Shown here one piece after another: positions 8,485-15,933 of a stretch of 25,499 bases of DNA. The DNA lies in the NCBI GenBank assembly GCA_038229915.1, contig JBBRNY010000031.1:1-25499 (forward strand), written 5' to 3'. The translations under genes and the position numbers were made by a program. The stretch comes from JAFDZW01 sp038229915 (GTDB lineage Bacteria; Bacteroidota; Ignavibacteria; Palsa-1295). The notes beneath the pieces are model-generated. The model did not search any database. It worked only from the letters and a program-made list of their open reading frames with translations, and was not told the origin of the DNA. Within the stretch, counting starts at the first letter, position 1. Each line of letters begins with the position of its first letter.

Positions 8485-8616
8485 TTACTTCTTCTCGAAC
8501 CACGAAAAGCGGTATTTCCCTTTATGTGGTCCTCGGATGTTCTTCAAAAAACCAAGCACTACTAATACCAGCGCTAAGCCAACAATGGCGAAAATAACGG
8601 TCTGCACAAGTATCAT
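8485..8616 (-). CDS. 43-residue single-pass membrane protein
   Basis: A short frame that opens with ATG at 8616 and ends with TAA at 8485-8487. The product begins MILVQTVIFA, has one long hydrophobic helix (about residues 4-23, rich in V, L, I), then a basic and aromatic tail including KNIRGPHKGKYRFSW and ending FEKK. The positive tail suggests an N-out, C-in orientation. I do not recognise the family. It lies between purQ (38 bases upstream) and tatA (80 bases downstream) on the same strand, in a place that would otherwise be an unexplained gap. The composition is typical of a real membrane peptide, and the purine-rich GGGAAGAGAC before the start may serve as a weak ribosome site. A role linked to Tat or a neighbouring transporter is only a guess. 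Confidence 0.65.
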   Translation of the reverse strand: MILVQTVIFAIVGLALVLVVLGFLKNIRGPHKGKYRFSWFEKK

Positions 8617-8654
8617 TAGTTAGAGTCTCTTCCCACGTTTTGGTTTAATCTCTC

Positions 8655-9386
8655 TTATGCCGCTTCCGCAATTTGCGTTTCGACGCTCTTTTTCTCAAAA
8701 TGATGCTGTAGCGAACGGAACACTCCAAGACCATCGGCACTGCCTAAGATCGCTTCACAAGCGCGTTCTGGATGCGGCATTAGTCCCAAGACATTTCCTG
8801 CCTTGTTGATGATACCCGCAATGCCATTAACCGAGCCGTTCGGATTTGCCGAATCAGTTACATCGCCCCCTTCGGTCGAATAACGGAATACCACCTGATC
8901 GTTCGCTTCGAGATCGCTGATCACATCAGCTTCTGCCAAGTAATTACCTTCGCCATGAGCGATCGGTATTTTCAAGACTTGCCCTGTTACGAGCATTTCG
9001 GTAAATCGATTACCGGTTTGCTCAGTACGAATATGTAAAAATTTTGAGCGAAACTTCAACCCGCTATTGCGAACCAACATCCCGGGCAACAAGCCACTTT
9101 CGCACAGTACTTGAAAACCGTTACAAATTCCTATTACAGTACCGCCGTTATTTGCAAAATTGATCACGTCTTTCATTACCGGAGAGAACCGCGCAATAGC
9201 ACCGGTTCTGAGGTAATCGCCATACGAAAAACCGCCAGGCAAAATAACCAGATCGACACCAGAGCCGATACTGCCTTCTTTATGCCAAACGAATTCGGTA
9301 TCAGCTTCGCCAAGCACGTTCTTGACGGCGTGATGAGCGTCGTGATCGCAATTCGAGCCGGGGAAAACGATGATTCTGGTCTTCAC
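8655..9386 (-). CDS. purQ: phosphoribosylformylglycinamidine synthase, glutaminase subunit
   Basis: Glutamine amidotransferase that supplies ammonia to PurL for conversion of FGAR to FGAM in purine synthesis. 243 residues, with a class I glutaminase triad visible: C88 in GICNGF, H205 and E207 in MPHPERA. FPGSNCDHD (8-16), LPGGFSYGDYLR and IAHGEGNY are PurQ hallmarks. The start is GTG at 9386, supported by a strong AAAGGAG site (complement of 9397-9403) ten bases upstream that overlaps the purS stop. The tail after residue 231 is extra and Ala/Glu rich. It needs PurS (next gene up) and PurL; PurL is not in the window. Confidence 0.95.
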   Translation of the reverse strand: MKTRIIVFPGSNCDHDAHHAVKNVLGEADTEFVWHKEGSIGSGVDLVILPGGFSYGDYLRTGAIARFSPVMKDVINFANNGGTVIGICNGFQVLCESGLLPGMLVRNSGLKFRSKFLHIRTEQTGNRFTEMLVTGQVLKIPIAHGEGNYLAEADVISDLEANDQVVFRYSTEGGDVTDSANPNGSVNGIAGIINKAGNVLGLMPHPERACEAILGSADGLGVFRSLQHHFEKKSVETQIAEAA

Positions 9387-9401
9387 GTTGGGCTGTCTCC
9401 T

Positions 9402-9659
9402 TTATGCCATCTCCCGAATCTCCACGATCCGGTAGGTTTCCATGATCGGGTTTGCCAATAGCTCATCGCTTGAGCGCTCCGCTATTGTTCGGGCTTCTTC
9501 TTGCGAAGAGGCGTTCACATCGAGACGAATAAACTTCCCGATCCGAACATCGCCGACCTGACTCATACCAAGCGTACTCAGTGCATGCTGGGTCGCCTTG
9601 CCTTGCGGATCAAGGATTGCCTCTTTCCGCTCTGTTGCTACAAAGATTTGATATCGCAT
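9402..9659 (-). CDS. purS: phosphoribosylformylglycinamidine synthase subunit PurS
   Basis: Small subunit (85 residues) that bridges PurQ and PurL in the three-part FGAM synthase. Family features: MRYQIFVATE start, ILDPQGKATQHALSTLG, VGDVRIGKFIRLD and a final MAYRI-like strand (here METYRIVEI). The open frame extends upstream to 9701, but the family begins at MRYQIF, so I place the start at ATG 9659. It is directly followed by purQ with 15 bases between, as is usual for purSQL sets. The split PurS/PurQ/PurL type is common in Bacteroidota-like and Gram-positive bacteria. Confidence 0.93.
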   Translation of the reverse strand: MRYQIFVATERKEAILDPQGKATQHALSTLGMSQVGDVRIGKFIRLDVNASSQEEARTIAERSSDELLANPIMETYRIVEIREMA

Positions 9660-9719
9660 AATTGACAAACAATACTTGAGATCGGATAGTGCGATAAGCA
9701 CAAAAAATGACCTATGTCG

Positions 9720-10148
9720 CTATTTTGGCTCCCAAAGTTCAATTTTGTTGCCTTCTGCATCCATAATATGAACAAATTTCCCAAAATCGTAGGTCGCAAT
9801 ATCATCCAAGATAGTGACTCCGTTCGCTTTGAGTTTTTCTACAAGCCCATCCATATTTTGGACTTGGTAATTGATCATAAACTCTTTTTTAGACGGGGAA
9901 AAATGTTCACCTTCTTTTTTGAACGGCGTCCATTGAAGAGAGTTTATCTCGTCAGGGTTGTTAAGGTTTCTCGATTCAAAACTCGACGAACCCCAATCAT
10001 TGATCTCGATCCCTAAATTTTTGGAGTACCATTCTTTCGTAGCATTCAGATCATCTGAATAAAAGAAAATGCCACCGATCCCAGTCACCTTTGGTGTAGT
10101 GTCAACAGGCGAAGTTGCATTGTCTGTTTGATCTTTTTGGTTTTTCAT
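9720..10148 (-). CDS. VOC (glyoxalase/bleomycin-resistance) family protein
   Basis: A 142-residue member of the vicinal-oxygen-chelate fold. After a polar, likely disordered first 20 residues come the paired beta-alpha-beta-beta-beta halves: IGGIFFYSDDLNATKEWYSK and later FMINYQVQNMDGLVEKLKANG, ending FVHIMDAEGNKIELWEP. The H and E in that closing strand fit metal-ligand positions, but the usual first His or Gln of the fold is not obvious, so enzyme activity and substrate are unknown. It sits between a YdeI-like gene and purS, and these two genes look like an insertion among the purine and phospholipid genes. Confidence 0.8.
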   Translation of the reverse strand: MKNQKDQTDNATSPVDTTPKVTGIGGIFFYSDDLNATKEWYSKNLGIEINDWGSSSFESRNLNNPDEINSLQWTPFKKEGEHFSPSKKEFMINYQVQNMDGLVEKLKANGVTILDDIATYDFGKFVHIMDAEGNKIELWEPK

Positions 10149-10193
10149 ATTGAAAAAAGATTTGGTGTAAAAATGATTTGGCCGTCTTCCAAA

Positions 10194-10790
10194 TTACTTA
10201 TCTTCTAACCCCTTGCCATCCAAAATATGTTGCATATGTTTTTCAATTCGTGCCTCGCGGGTTTTGGCTTGTTTGGCTGAGGAAAAAAAGAGGAGATGAC
10301 CCCTTTGCCGACCCGGCGTTAGGGCATAGAATGCTTTTTTTAACTTTGGTTTTTCTTTTAATTTCTGTTCAAATTCTTCAGGCATGCTGAATTCCGAAGT
10401 CTTTTTTAGCTCTACTTTCACACCGGAATTTTCTACTTTGATAGCGTCTTTGATGTAGCTTTTGATAGTGGATTGCAACTTGTCTATTTCGGCTGCACTC
10501 GCAAAGCGCAACTGCCGTGCGGCTTGCACATTCTCCGTTTGTTGGACGAGTATATTCTTTGGGTCTTTTAACAAGGCACCTTTGAAAAACAACAGTGCAC
10601 AGTATTCTTTGAACACATGGATCAAAACGATGTTACGTTTGTCAAGGGCGTAGCAAGGGCACCCCCACTTTAAGTCTTCTTCGAGTCCGCGCTCAAGAAC
10701 AATGGTTCTTAATTTCTTGATCTCTTCCTGCCACTTTTTTGCTTTGTTGAAATAAAAATTAACCTTAGGGTTCTCAATATTTTTTGGCAT
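10194..10790 (-). CDS. YdeI/OmpD-associated (DUF1801) family protein
   Basis: A 198-residue cytoplasmic protein with two linked parts. The first (about residues 10-115) is DUF1801-like, with the tell-tale EDLKWGCPCYALDKRNI and FKEYCALLFFKGALLKDP strings. The second (about 130-195) is the YdeI/OmpD-associated helix-rich end, with MPEEFEQKLKEKPKLKKAF, LTPGRQRGHLLFF and SAKQAKTREARIEK. B. subtilis YdeI has the same build, but the family has no settled biochemical role. It is lysine-rich compared with its neighbours. It follows pssA after 19 bases and precedes the VOC gene by 45. Confidence 0.85.
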   Translation of the reverse strand: MPKNIENPKVNFYFNKAKKWQEEIKKLRTIVLERGLEEDLKWGCPCYALDKRNIVLIHVFKEYCALLFFKGALLKDPKNILVQQTENVQAARQLRFASAAEIDKLQSTIKSYIKDAIKVENSGVKVELKKTSEFSMPEEFEQKLKEKPKLKKAFYALTPGRQRGHLLFFSSAKQAKTREARIEKHMQHILDGKGLEDK

Positions 10791-10809
10791 GGCAAGTTAT
10801 GCTAATTAC

Positions 10810-11622
10810 TTACATCCCCAACATCGATTGGTCTTCTTTGTCCATCTCTTCTTCATCGAAGAGTGTGATAGCTTTGCGTTCGGCGAGGTATCTTTTTGAG
10901 CGGCTCATGAGCGAACGGACGACACCAAATATAACAAATAATAAGAATAACGGGAAGATCGCTTTACCTTTTGTAACTGAGGCAAGAATGATCGCAATAG
11001 CGACCACAATAAACTTTGCAGGCTCTTTGGCGATGGCACGCTTACTGAACTTCGGCATCGATTCATACTTCACCGTGCTGACCATCAGTAATGATGCGCC
11101 GATGGTGACGACGAACATCAGAATATCGAACGAGTCGTGAGTAATAAATTCAGGCGTTGCAGGGATGAAATGAAACGCAACGAACGAAACGATGAGTATT
11201 GCAGCCGAAGGGATGGGCAAGCCTTTGAAAAAATCTTTATCGAAGCCGACAAGCTGTACGTTAAATCTTGCAAGACGAAGCGCCCCACAGATCGCGGGTA
11301 ATGCCGCGATGAGCATACCAACACTTTCGTATTTATAGAAAAATAATTTATAGACAATAGCACTTGGCGCAACCCCGAACGTCACAACATCGGCAAGTGA
11401 ATCAAGTTCGACCCCAAACTCACTCGCGGAATTGGTGAGCCGCGCCATCAGACCATCGAGTGTATCAAACACCGCACCAAGCACGATAAACCATGCGGCG
11501 GTGTCATAATCAGAATCCATAAATGCACTCTTGATCGCGATAAAACCGCTAAAGAGATTCATCACTGTAAAGAGTGACGGAATAACCGACCGCGTTGTCT
11601 GGATTACCGAGCGTTTTGCCAC
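10810..11622 (-). CDS. pssA: CDP-diacylglycerol-serine O-phosphatidyltransferase
   Basis: Membrane enzyme that joins CDP-diacylglycerol and serine to make phosphatidylserine, the precursor of phosphatidylethanolamine. The CDP-alcohol phosphatidyltransferase signature is complete: D53-x2-D56-G57-x2-A60-R61-x8-G70-x3-D74-x3-D78. There are several hydrophobic helices and a C-terminal charged tail; 270 residues is within the usual range. The start is GTG at 11622, and the gene overlaps the 3' end of psd by 19 bases, so the two steps of the pathway are made together. The start at the overlap is supported by family length and the AKRS lead-in before the first helix. Confidence 0.93.
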   Translation of the reverse strand: MAKRSVIQTTRSVIPSLFTVMNLFSGFIAIKSAFMDSDYDTAAWFIVLGAVFDTLDGLMARLTNSASEFGVELDSLADVVTFGVAPSAIVYKLFFYKYESVGMLIAALPAICGALRLARFNVQLVGFDKDFFKGLPIPSAAILIVSFVAFHFIPATPEFITHDSFDILMFVVTIGASLLMVSTVKYESMPKFSKRAIAKEPAKFIVVAIAIILASVTKGKAIFPLFLLFVIFGVVRSLMSRSKRYLAERKAITLFDEEEMDKEDQSMLGM

Positions 11623-12272
11623 TGCGCGATTGCCGTTGTCCCGGCTTCTGTGATGTCACCCTCTTTTACAAACAATGTCGTGCCAAGCGGCAAATAGACA
11701 TCGACTCGCGAGCCGAACTTGATCATCCCAAATCGCTCGCCTACTTTTACCTTGTCGCCCATCTTCAGTGTACAAACAATTCGTCTTGCAACGTAGCCCG
11801 TCACTTGATTGAACAACAGTTTTCTGCCGTTGGTATTGAGCCCGATCAATTGACGCTCGTTCTCACTTGCGGCGGCTTCATCACTGGCGACTAAAAATTT
11901 GCCTGGTGCATAACGCAGATATTCGATCACGCCGTTTGCAGGAATACGATTGACGTGCACATTTAACGGCGACATAAAGATCGAGATCATTATTGCTTTT
12001 GAATGCAGATACTCGTTCTCATCAACTTCTTTGATAAGCACAACCTTACCGTCAGCAGGCGAGATCACAACCTCGTCGAGCGGCTTGCCGCCCGTATCGA
12101 TCGTGCGATCAGGGTCGCGGAAAAAATTGAGTGAGAACACGGTAAGAAATCCGGCGATGAGCAAGAGCACAACACGCACCCAAATTTCATCAGACCAAAG
12201 CGCCAACACCACCAGTACGATCACTGTGATCGCAACACCAATAATAACGTCAGTTCCGTAACGAGTGAGCAA
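11604..12272 (-). CDS. psd: phosphatidylserine decarboxylase (archaeal-type/short form)
   Basis: Converts phosphatidylserine to phosphatidylethanolamine. 222 residues, the short form with two N-terminal membrane helices (about 8-26 and 32-50). Features: ISPADGKVV (70-78), the SPLNVHVNRIP motif with H106, and the self-cleavage site FGSRVDVYLP, where S188 would become the pyruvoyl group, dividing the protein into beta and alpha chains. No ATG is in frame, so the start is TTG at 12272, ten codons after the purC stop in the same frame. It lies between purC and pssA on the same strand. Confidence 0.92.
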   Translation of the reverse strand: MLTRYGTDVIIGVAITVIVLVVLALWSDEIWVRVVLLLIAGFLTVFSLNFFRDPDRTIDTGGKPLDEVVISPADGKVVLIKEVDENEYLHSKAIMISIFMSPLNVHVNRIPANGVIEYLRYAPGKFLVASDEAAASENERQLIGLNTNGRKLLFNQVTGYVARRIVCTLKMGDKVKVGERFGMIKFGSRVDVYLPLGTTLFVKEGDITEAGTTAIAQWQNAR

Positions 12273-12299
12273 GGGAATAAAGAGAAGTAAAAAAGAAAA

Positions 12300-13010
12300 T
12301 TAACCGACTACTTTTTGTAGCATCGTCGCGTATGCACTTTCGACATCACCGAGATCGAAGCGGAAGAGATCTTTATCAAGTTTTGCTCCGGTTTTCGAAT
12401 CCCAGAAGCGGCAAGTGTCGGGCGAAATTTCGTCGCCGAGCAAGATCGTACCGTGGTGTTTGCCGTACTCTAATTTGAAATCAACAAGAATAATATCGCG
12501 GTCAATAAAAAATGTTTGCAACAGCTCATTCACCAACAGAGCAGATTTTTGGATCGTCGCGATCTCATCTGCAGTTGCCAGCCCTAGCGCTATCGCGTGG
12601 CTGTTATTAATCAGCGGGTCACCGAGATCGTCTCGTTTATACGAGAACTCAAAAGTTGGCTCAGGAAAGATGATGCCTTCTTTTGCGCCATAGCGTTTGC
12701 AGAAACTTCCGGCAGAGCGGTTCCGGACGATCACTTCAAGCGGCACGATCGTCAGTTTTTTGATCAGCATCTCGTTATCTGAAAGCTGTTCGACGAAATG
12801 TGTCTTTACTCCGTGCGATTCGAGATAACGAAATAGTGTCGAGGCGACGGTGGTGTTCACAGTGCCTTTGTTGCCCCACGAGCCGCGCTTTTCGCCATTG
12901 AAGGCAGTGGCGTCGTTCTTAAATTCTTGAATAACAAGATCGTCCGATTCTTCGACCGACCAGATCTTCTTTGCTTTTCCTTCGTAGAGCTGCTCTTTCT
13001 TCGTCCACAT
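12300..13010 (-). CDS. purC: phosphoribosylaminoimidazole-succinocarboxamide synthase (SAICAR synthetase)
   Basis: ATP-dependent ligase that joins CAIR and aspartate in purine synthesis. 236 residues, the normal bacterial size. Signatures: LYEGKAKKIW at the nucleotide end, VPLEVIVRNRSAGSFCKRYG, and the C-terminal IILVDFKLEYGK followed by GDEISPDTCRFWD. It starts at ATG 13010 and lies 29 bases behind the barrel-like protein gene and 27 bases ahead of psd, so purine and phospholipid genes share a likely transcript. Confidence 0.95.
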   Translation of the reverse strand: MWTKKEQLYEGKAKKIWSVEESDDLVIQEFKNDATAFNGEKRGSWGNKGTVNTTVASTLFRYLESHGVKTHFVEQLSDNEMLIKKLTIVPLEVIVRNRSAGSFCKRYGAKEGIIFPEPTFEFSYKRDDLGDPLINNSHAIALGLATADEIATIQKSALLVNELLQTFFIDRDIILVDFKLEYGKHHGTILLGDEISPDTCRFWDSKTGAKLDKDLFRFDLGDVESAYATMLQKVVG

Positions 13011-13039
13011 ATTTTCTTACGCTAAGAGGAAATGATTTC

Positions 13040-13864
13040 TTACTGAAACAGTCCGATATAGACACCGAGGTTCGCGATCACACCTGAGGCTTTGACAGGT
13101 GTTAGATTATCGGTGTTGCCGAGCGGCACATCTTCATCGACCTTCCATGAACTTCCGGAAGTAACTTGATACCCCGCCGATGCGCGAAACATCATAAAGC
13201 TCAGCGGAGCCCACTCGAAGGTCACTTGTGGTTTGATCACAATGATACTTGCCGTATAGGTATGGGTAATGTTTGTTGAAGGTGCATCAAACTCCGACGA
13301 AATATCGAACGCAGTCCGAGATGCCGCTTGCTTTGCATAAATATCGATCGAGCCAAGCCCAAGCTCAGTGCCTATCAATATATGGAATCTCGAAATTCGT
13401 ATCGGGAGCGAATAATCAACGGTCACGCCGCCGTAGCCTACTGAATAACGAAGGGTGCGCTGCACGGGTTGTCCGCCCGAACCCGTATCGTTCACGCAGC
13501 AGATCTGACTCTTGCCGCCAAAGCCAACACCGCCGACGCGGATATTCTTGATAAATGGGAATGGGATAAAGAAGTGTCCGCCCAACATTGGGATGGTCTG
13601 CGAGAGATCTTGATGAATGAACGGCTGGGCGATCTTCGTGTTGAACGAGCTGAGATCGGCAAGCAAGATACCACCAACAAAGCCGCCGCCGAGCCAATTG
13701 TAACTCGGCGTAAAAGCAGTATTACCTTCGTTATAGATATCTTCGTCGTTAAAATGCGTTGTATCACGGTCAATGCCGGTCTGTGCCGATGCCGTCTGCG
13801 TTAATGTCATTGACACAAAAAACAGAGAGATCAGTAGAACAAGGGAACACTTATATAACTTCAT
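13040..13864 (-). CDS. exported, probably outer-membrane beta-barrel protein of unknown function
   Basis: A 274-residue protein I do not recognise by name. It has a signal peptide (hydrophobic residues 8-21, probable cleavage after ASA near residue 27). The mature part has alternating glycine-rich and aromatic strands (LGGGFVGGILLAD, RVGGVGFGG, YSVGYGGVTVDYSL, PQVTFEWAPL, GVYIGLFQ), which suggests an outer-membrane barrel of about 10-12 strands. Two adjacent cysteines (QICCVND) lie in a loop-like stretch. It is the first gene of the minus-strand run that continues with purC, and the 177-base gap before the divergent methyltransferase gene must contain the promoters of both. Confidence 0.6.
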   Translation of the reverse strand: MKLYKCSLVLLISLFFVSMTLTQTASAQTGIDRDTTHFNDEDIYNEGNTAFTPSYNWLGGGFVGGILLADLSSFNTKIAQPFIHQDLSQTIPMLGGHFFIPFPFIKNIRVGGVGFGGKSQICCVNDTGSGGQPVQRTLRYSVGYGGVTVDYSLPIRISRFHILIGTELGLGSIDIYAKQAASRTAFDISSEFDAPSTNITHTYTASIIVIKPQVTFEWAPLSFMMFRASAGYQVTSGSSWKVDEDVPLGNTDNLTPVKASGVIANLGVYIGLFQ

Positions 13865-14041
13865 ACGCTAACTATCTTCTAAAAAATGAGTAAGTACTAA
13901 ACCACAGATATGGCGGTACAATTCAGGCGAATCTATAGGAATTGAGAATGACAAATTTACTATTTAGTGTTCTCAGTGTGGCGGGCTCTTCGTCCGCATC
14001 CATTTCTTTGATGAGACTTTGACAAAGCATACATAAATATT

Positions 14042-15487
14042 GTGACAACAACCGAAGGACAACCCCAACGCGCCCCCAAGCCCCAGCATGGCGAAATACT
14101 CGAACTCCGGACAGAGAGCCTTGCTTTCGAGGGCAAAGCCGTCGCGAGGCGCGAAGATGGCTATGTGATCTTTATTGATGGGGCGCTTGCCGGCGAAACC
14201 GTTCGAGCCGAGATCGTCAAAGCCAAATCGAAATTTGCCGAGTCGAAATTGCGTGAGGTGATCACGCCTTCCGCTGATCGTCGCATACCCATCTGTGAGC
14301 ATTTCGGGACCTGTGGCGGTTGCGCAATTATGCATATTAATTATCAAACTCAGCTCGATTCGAAGACCCAACAAGTTCGCGAGCTGTTCGAACGCATCGG
14401 CAAGATCGCTTCGCCGCCAGTGTTGCCTGCTATCGGCAACCCCGAGCGCGAATATAATTATCGCAATAAAATGGAGTTCTCCTTCAGCGATTCGCGCTGG
14501 CTTGACGAAGAAGAGATCGCCGGTGGTGATGTTGCCGATCGGTTCGCGCTCGGCCTGCACATTCGTGGGCGTTATGATCGTGTCTTAGATAATCGAGTCT
14601 GCCACATCGCGCATCCGCTGGTGACGAAAGTGCTCGAACTCACCCGAGCGTTTGCACGCGAGCACGATCTTCATGCTTTCGACCCCGATAAAATGCCCGA
14701 TGGTATTTTGCGCTTTCTTGTGGTTCGCAATAGTTTTCATACTGGTGAAATGATGATCAATTTCGTTACTTCGCGCTATGACGAAGACCTGATGATCTTG
14801 TATGCTTCGATGCTCGGAAAACAATTGCCGGAAGTAACGACGCTGGTTAATAACATCAGCAGTCGCAGAGCACAAGTGGCTGTTGGCGAGCGCGAAGTCG
14901 TTATCTTTGGCTCAGGGACGATCACCGATCACATTGGCAAACCGAAATATCAAATTTCGCCAAATAGTTTTTTCCAGACTAACACCCCACAAGCTGAACT
15001 GCTCTATACCATTGCTGAGCAAGCTGCTGAGCTGAAACCCGATGATAATTTGTGGGACTTGTATTGTGGCGCGGGCACGATCTCACTGTTTGTGGCCCCG
15101 AAAGTAAAATCGGTTCTTGGGGTTGAAGTTGTCGAAGCCGCAATTAATGATGCGCACGAAAATGCGCGGCGCAATGGCATTACGAATGTAAATTTTATAT
15201 CGGGCGATCTCCGCACCGTATTACTTCAGCGCGACATTGCCGCGAAATACGGTACACCGACAGTGATGATCATCGATCCGCCGCGAAGCGGAATGCATGC
15301 CGATGTTGTTCGCGAAATACTCGAGCTCGCACCCGAACGAATTTCCTACATCAGCTGCAACCCTGCCACCCAAGCAAGAGACGTTGAATTGATGAGCGAG
15401 CAATACGAAGTAACCGCACTCCAACCCGTCGATATGTTTCCGCAGACCTGGCATATCGAATGTGTGGCAACCTTGCGGAGGAAGTAA
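14042..15487 (+). CDS. rlmD: 23S rRNA (uracil-C5)-methyltransferase, RlmD/RumA type
   Basis: SAM-dependent enzyme that methylates a uridine in 23S rRNA. 481 residues: an N-terminal TRAM domain (about 18-75), an iron-sulfur site with C85-x5-C91-x2-C94 and C187, then the methyltransferase domain with LYCGAGTISL, IIDPPRSGMH and the catalytic cysteine C439 in YISCNPATQARD. All four cluster cysteines are present. The first codon is GTG at 14042, which starts just before the TRAM region. RlmD is my choice over RlmC/RlmCD or TrmA because of the cluster motif and length, but which uridine is targeted cannot be read from sequence. It converges on the small lipoprotein gene 7 bases away. Confidence 0.88.
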   Translation: MTTTEGQPQRAPKPQHGEILELRTESLAFEGKAVARREDGYVIFIDGALAGETVRAEIVKAKSKFAESKLREVITPSADRRIPICEHFGTCGGCAIMHINYQTQLDSKTQQVRELFERIGKIASPPVLPAIGNPEREYNYRNKMEFSFSDSRWLDEEEIAGGDVADRFALGLHIRGRYDRVLDNRVCHIAHPLVTKVLELTRAFAREHDLHAFDPDKMPDGILRFLVVRNSFHTGEMMINFVTSRYDEDLMILYASMLGKQLPEVTTLVNNISSRRAQVAVGEREVVIFGSGTITDHIGKPKYQISPNSFFQTNTPQAELLYTIAEQAAELKPDDNLWDLYCGAGTISLFVAPKVKSVLGVEVVEAAINDAHENARRNGITNVNFISGDLRTVLLQRDIAAKYGTPTVMIIDPPRSGMHADVVREILELAPERISYISCNPATQARDVELMSEQYEVTALQPVDMFPQTWHIECVATLRRK

Positions 15488-15494
15488 ATAAAAA

Positions 15495-15893
15495 TTACAT
15501 CGTTCCAATACTTTCCAAACTCCAAAGCGTGTCTATTCCGGTGATGACCTTACGCATTACCATTTTGCCGTGCTGTTTGGTACTACCGGAGACAAAAGAA
15601 TAGACGATCATATTTTCGTCTTGGCTTTCTTGTTTGAGTTGCTCTACGGGCAAAAACTCCGGCGGGATCGGTCCACCGACAGGGATGGTCGCATAAAGTT
15701 CGATAGTACGTTTCGGATCTTTGAATTCTTTTTTATCGGTCTTTGCAAAAAACTCTTTCATTATTGGTGATGGCTCGGTCGGCGGTCCCTGCGTCTCCAT
15801 TGACTTTGGCTTCTCCGGTGTAGGTTGTTCCGATTTCTTGCAGCTCGCCAATAGGAGTGTAGCTGCACAACACATCAAAAGAAAAGATCTCAT
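15495..15893 (-). CDS. small lipoprotein
   Basis: A 132-residue lipoprotein of unknown function. The N-terminus MRSFLLMCCAATLLLASC ends in a lipobox LAS|C with the lipid-carrying cysteine at 18, followed by a Lys/Pro/Glu-rich linker and an alpha/beta segment of about 85 residues (EFFAKTDKKEFKDPKRT, IPPEFLPVEQL, ENMIVYSFVSG, DTLWSLESIGTM). The frame is open further upstream, but the signal peptide fixes the start at ATG 15893. It is downstream of dnaX by 40 bases and may be cotranscribed. I do not recognise a family. Confidence 0.75.
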   Translation of the reverse strand: MRSFLLMCCAATLLLASCKKSEQPTPEKPKSMETQGPPTEPSPIMKEFFAKTDKKEFKDPKRTIELYATIPVGGPIPPEFLPVEQLKQESQDENMIVYSFVSGSTKQHGKMVMRKVITGIDTLWSLESIGTM

Positions 15894-15933
15894 AGTATAG
15901 GAATTAAAAAAATGAATGGACTCAAGAAATAAT

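Noticed and set aside
13952..13959. TAAATTTG minus-strand match to the Bacteroidota -7 promoter element (TAnnTTTG)
   Set aside because: No matching -33 TTTG element at the right distance, so it was not listed as a promoter.
13973..14560. 195-codon minus-strand frame opposite rlmD
   Set aside because: The rlmD frame shows all expected motifs, so this is a shadow of it.
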